Positions 63,124 to 64,000 of a stretch of 64,000 nt of DNA are shown here, piece by piece (position 1 is the first letter of the stretch; each line of letters begins with the position of its first letter). The notes beneath the pieces are model-generated. The model searched no databases. It was given only the letters and a program-made list of their open reading frames with translations, and was not told where the DNA came from. Location: the NCBI RefSeq assembly GCF_040545475.1, contig NZ_JBEPMA010000002.1, positions 124,001 through 188,000 on the forward strand, written 5' to 3'. The position numbers and the translations under genes are program-made. Source of the DNA: Peptoniphilus_A olsenii. Its GTDB lineage: Bacteria; Bacillota; Clostridia; Tissierellales; Peptoniphilaceae.

Positions 63124-64000
63124 CTATATTTCGCTCGACATATTTTCATTTAACATATTTGCTAAAACTTTTGAGTTTGACTTTTCTTGTACTGAACTAT
63201 AATGATTGCCTGGTATATAAAATTTTCTAATATCGCCAATAATTATATTCTTCCAATTTTCAGCTAGGATATTAAAGTGCTTATATGCCCCAACATTATC
63301 TTTTGCTATATAGTAATCTATATCCCCAAAATATATTTCAGGCATAAATTTTTGAGCATTAAATGACTTTATGAAAATTTTATACATATCTAAAAAAGAT
63401 TTTTTTGTAATTGAATTTCCCTTATTTTTTACTAAATTATAATATAATTCAAATCTTTCTTGTTGAGATAAAGAATTTAATTTTTTTACATAAAGTATAT
63501 CTTCTTCGAATCGCATTTTACTCAATATATTATTAACCGTCATTGCATTCTCATAATTATTATCCATATTAGAAAATGCTATATCTAATATATTTGTTTC
63601 TTTAAATCCTATATCTGAAATTTCAATATTAAATGCTTGTAAGAAATTAAATTCCAATAATAATTCATCATAATTATAATTTAACAAGCTTCCACCTTCT
63701 ATAACTGCTAAATTATCTACTAAAATTCCCGCTTCTAATAATCTCCTAGAAACTTCTATTGCAACTACCCCGCTAAAGCTATATCCTATTATTTGAACAT
63801 TTGTTGGAGAAAATTTTTGTATTTCTTTATAATACTCATTTGCCAATTTTTCAACTAATTCATCTGAATTTATATCTAGATACTTACCTATATCTGATAC
63901 ACCCATCAATAATATATCTCCTTTATTTTGAGAACATAATTCCATTGCTAAATTTTTTAAATTTTCAAGATTTCCAAAAGCTCCATGTAATATAACTCTT
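63124..64000 (-). CDS. C-terminal thioesterase domain of an NRPS/PKS (partial)
   Basis: The frame is open to the window edge, so the ATG at 63945 is internal. It starts RVILHGAFGNLENL, the usual opening of a type I thioesterase, with the nucleophile elbow IIGYSFSGVVAIEVSRRLL and a C-terminal His in FYIPGNHYSSVQEKSNSK. This domain releases the finished product of an assembly line. The rest of the synthetase lies beyond 64,000. It is the first visible gene of the cargo operon. Confidence 0.82.
   Translation of the reverse strand, partial: RVILHGAFGNLENLKNLAMELCSQNKGDILLMGVSDIGKYLDINSDELVEKLANEYYKEIQKFSPTNVQIIGYSFSGVVAIEVSRRLLEAGILVDNLAVIEGGSLLNYNYDELLLEFNFLQAFNIEISDIGFKETNILDIAFSNMDNNYENAMTVNNILSKMRFEEDILYVKKLNSLSQQERFELYYNLVKNKGNSITKKSFLDMYKIFIKSFNAQKFMPEIYFGDIDYYIAKDNVGAYKHFNILAENWKNIIIGDIRKFYIPGNHYSSVQEKSNSKVLANMLNENMSSEI

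Larger units (their letters stand above)
43272..64000. mobile_element. Integrative element carrying TA, triple recombinase and metallophore cargo (continues right)
   Basis: From the broken ABC gene to the right edge, almost every gene is accessory and on the minus strand. Order: TA pair, three large serine recombinases, small ORF, sigma-like regulator, cargo of exporter, ABC, ECF, TetR and NRPS-related genes. No relaxase, coupling protein or conjugation genes are seen yet; they may lie beyond 64,000. The triple recombinase and sigma-like protein make an integrative conjugative element likely but not proven. Confidence 0.75.

Noticed and set aside
63124..63945. Free-standing type II thioesterase starting at 63945
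   Set aside because: The frame stays open to the window edge and includes the typical beginning of a thioesterase domain, so it is the end of a larger protein.

Overview
The window is AT-rich DNA from a low-GC, anaerobic Gram-positive bacterium. Gene content (hydE-hydG-hydF maturation of [FeFe]-hydrogenase, a large Firmicute-type SRP RNA, Veg, tmk-darA-holB-ricT, murB-rapZ-yvcK, a type 2 IPP isomerase) points to a Clostridia/Tissierellia lineage. A Peptoniphilaceae-like organism is my inference, not a demonstrated assignment.

Bases 1-43271 are chromosome. They hold: a cut SGNH-type gene; a minus-strand run of pseudouridine synthase, AddB/RexB-like nuclease and 5-formyl-THF cyclo-ligase; a catalytically truncated MltG-like protein; a repeat-rich segment (5.7-7.3 kb) with a duplicated tiny membrane-peptide gene; a divergent MocR regulator/pdxS pair; a second repeat block with 420-bp tandem units (12.6-13.9 kb); the hydEGF operon; trxB; fni-hutD; murB-rapZ-yvcK; a ferritin gene followed by an apparently ORF-less group II intron; the birA-decarboxylase-tmk-darA-darA-holB-ricT run; tRNA-Ser(GGA) and SRP RNA from one promoter; ispE with a degenerate glutamate-racemase-like gene; an NSS transporter; veg; mnmA-rplY; and an ABC-2 type transporter.

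At about 43,271 the ATPase gene of that ABC transporter stops abruptly at its Walker A motif, and accessory DNA begins that runs past the right edge. I read this as one end of an integrative element. From its edge inward it carries an RnlA/RnlB-type toxin-antitoxin pair, in which the toxin is fused to a viroplasmin plus RNase HI module; three tandem large serine recombinases; a small ORF; a sigma-70-region-4-like regulator; and then a metallophore-like cargo. The cargo is a MATE exporter, two ABC exporter-fold proteins (YbtP/YbtQ-like), an ECF transporter (double ATPase, T and S components), a TetR regulator, an alpha/beta hydrolase, a fused thiazolinyl-imide-reductase-like plus C-methyltransferase protein, and the C-terminal thioesterase domain of an NRPS/PKS that continues off the window. 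The layout recalls the yersiniabactin system and the equibactin locus of Streptococcus equi, which is also carried on an integrative conjugative element.

The most noteworthy items are the RNase HI-RnlA fusion toxin, the metallophore cargo with its fused reductase-methyltransferase, the integration junction, the duplicated 38-residue membrane peptides, the ORF-less group II intron and the unusual SRP RNA apical loop.
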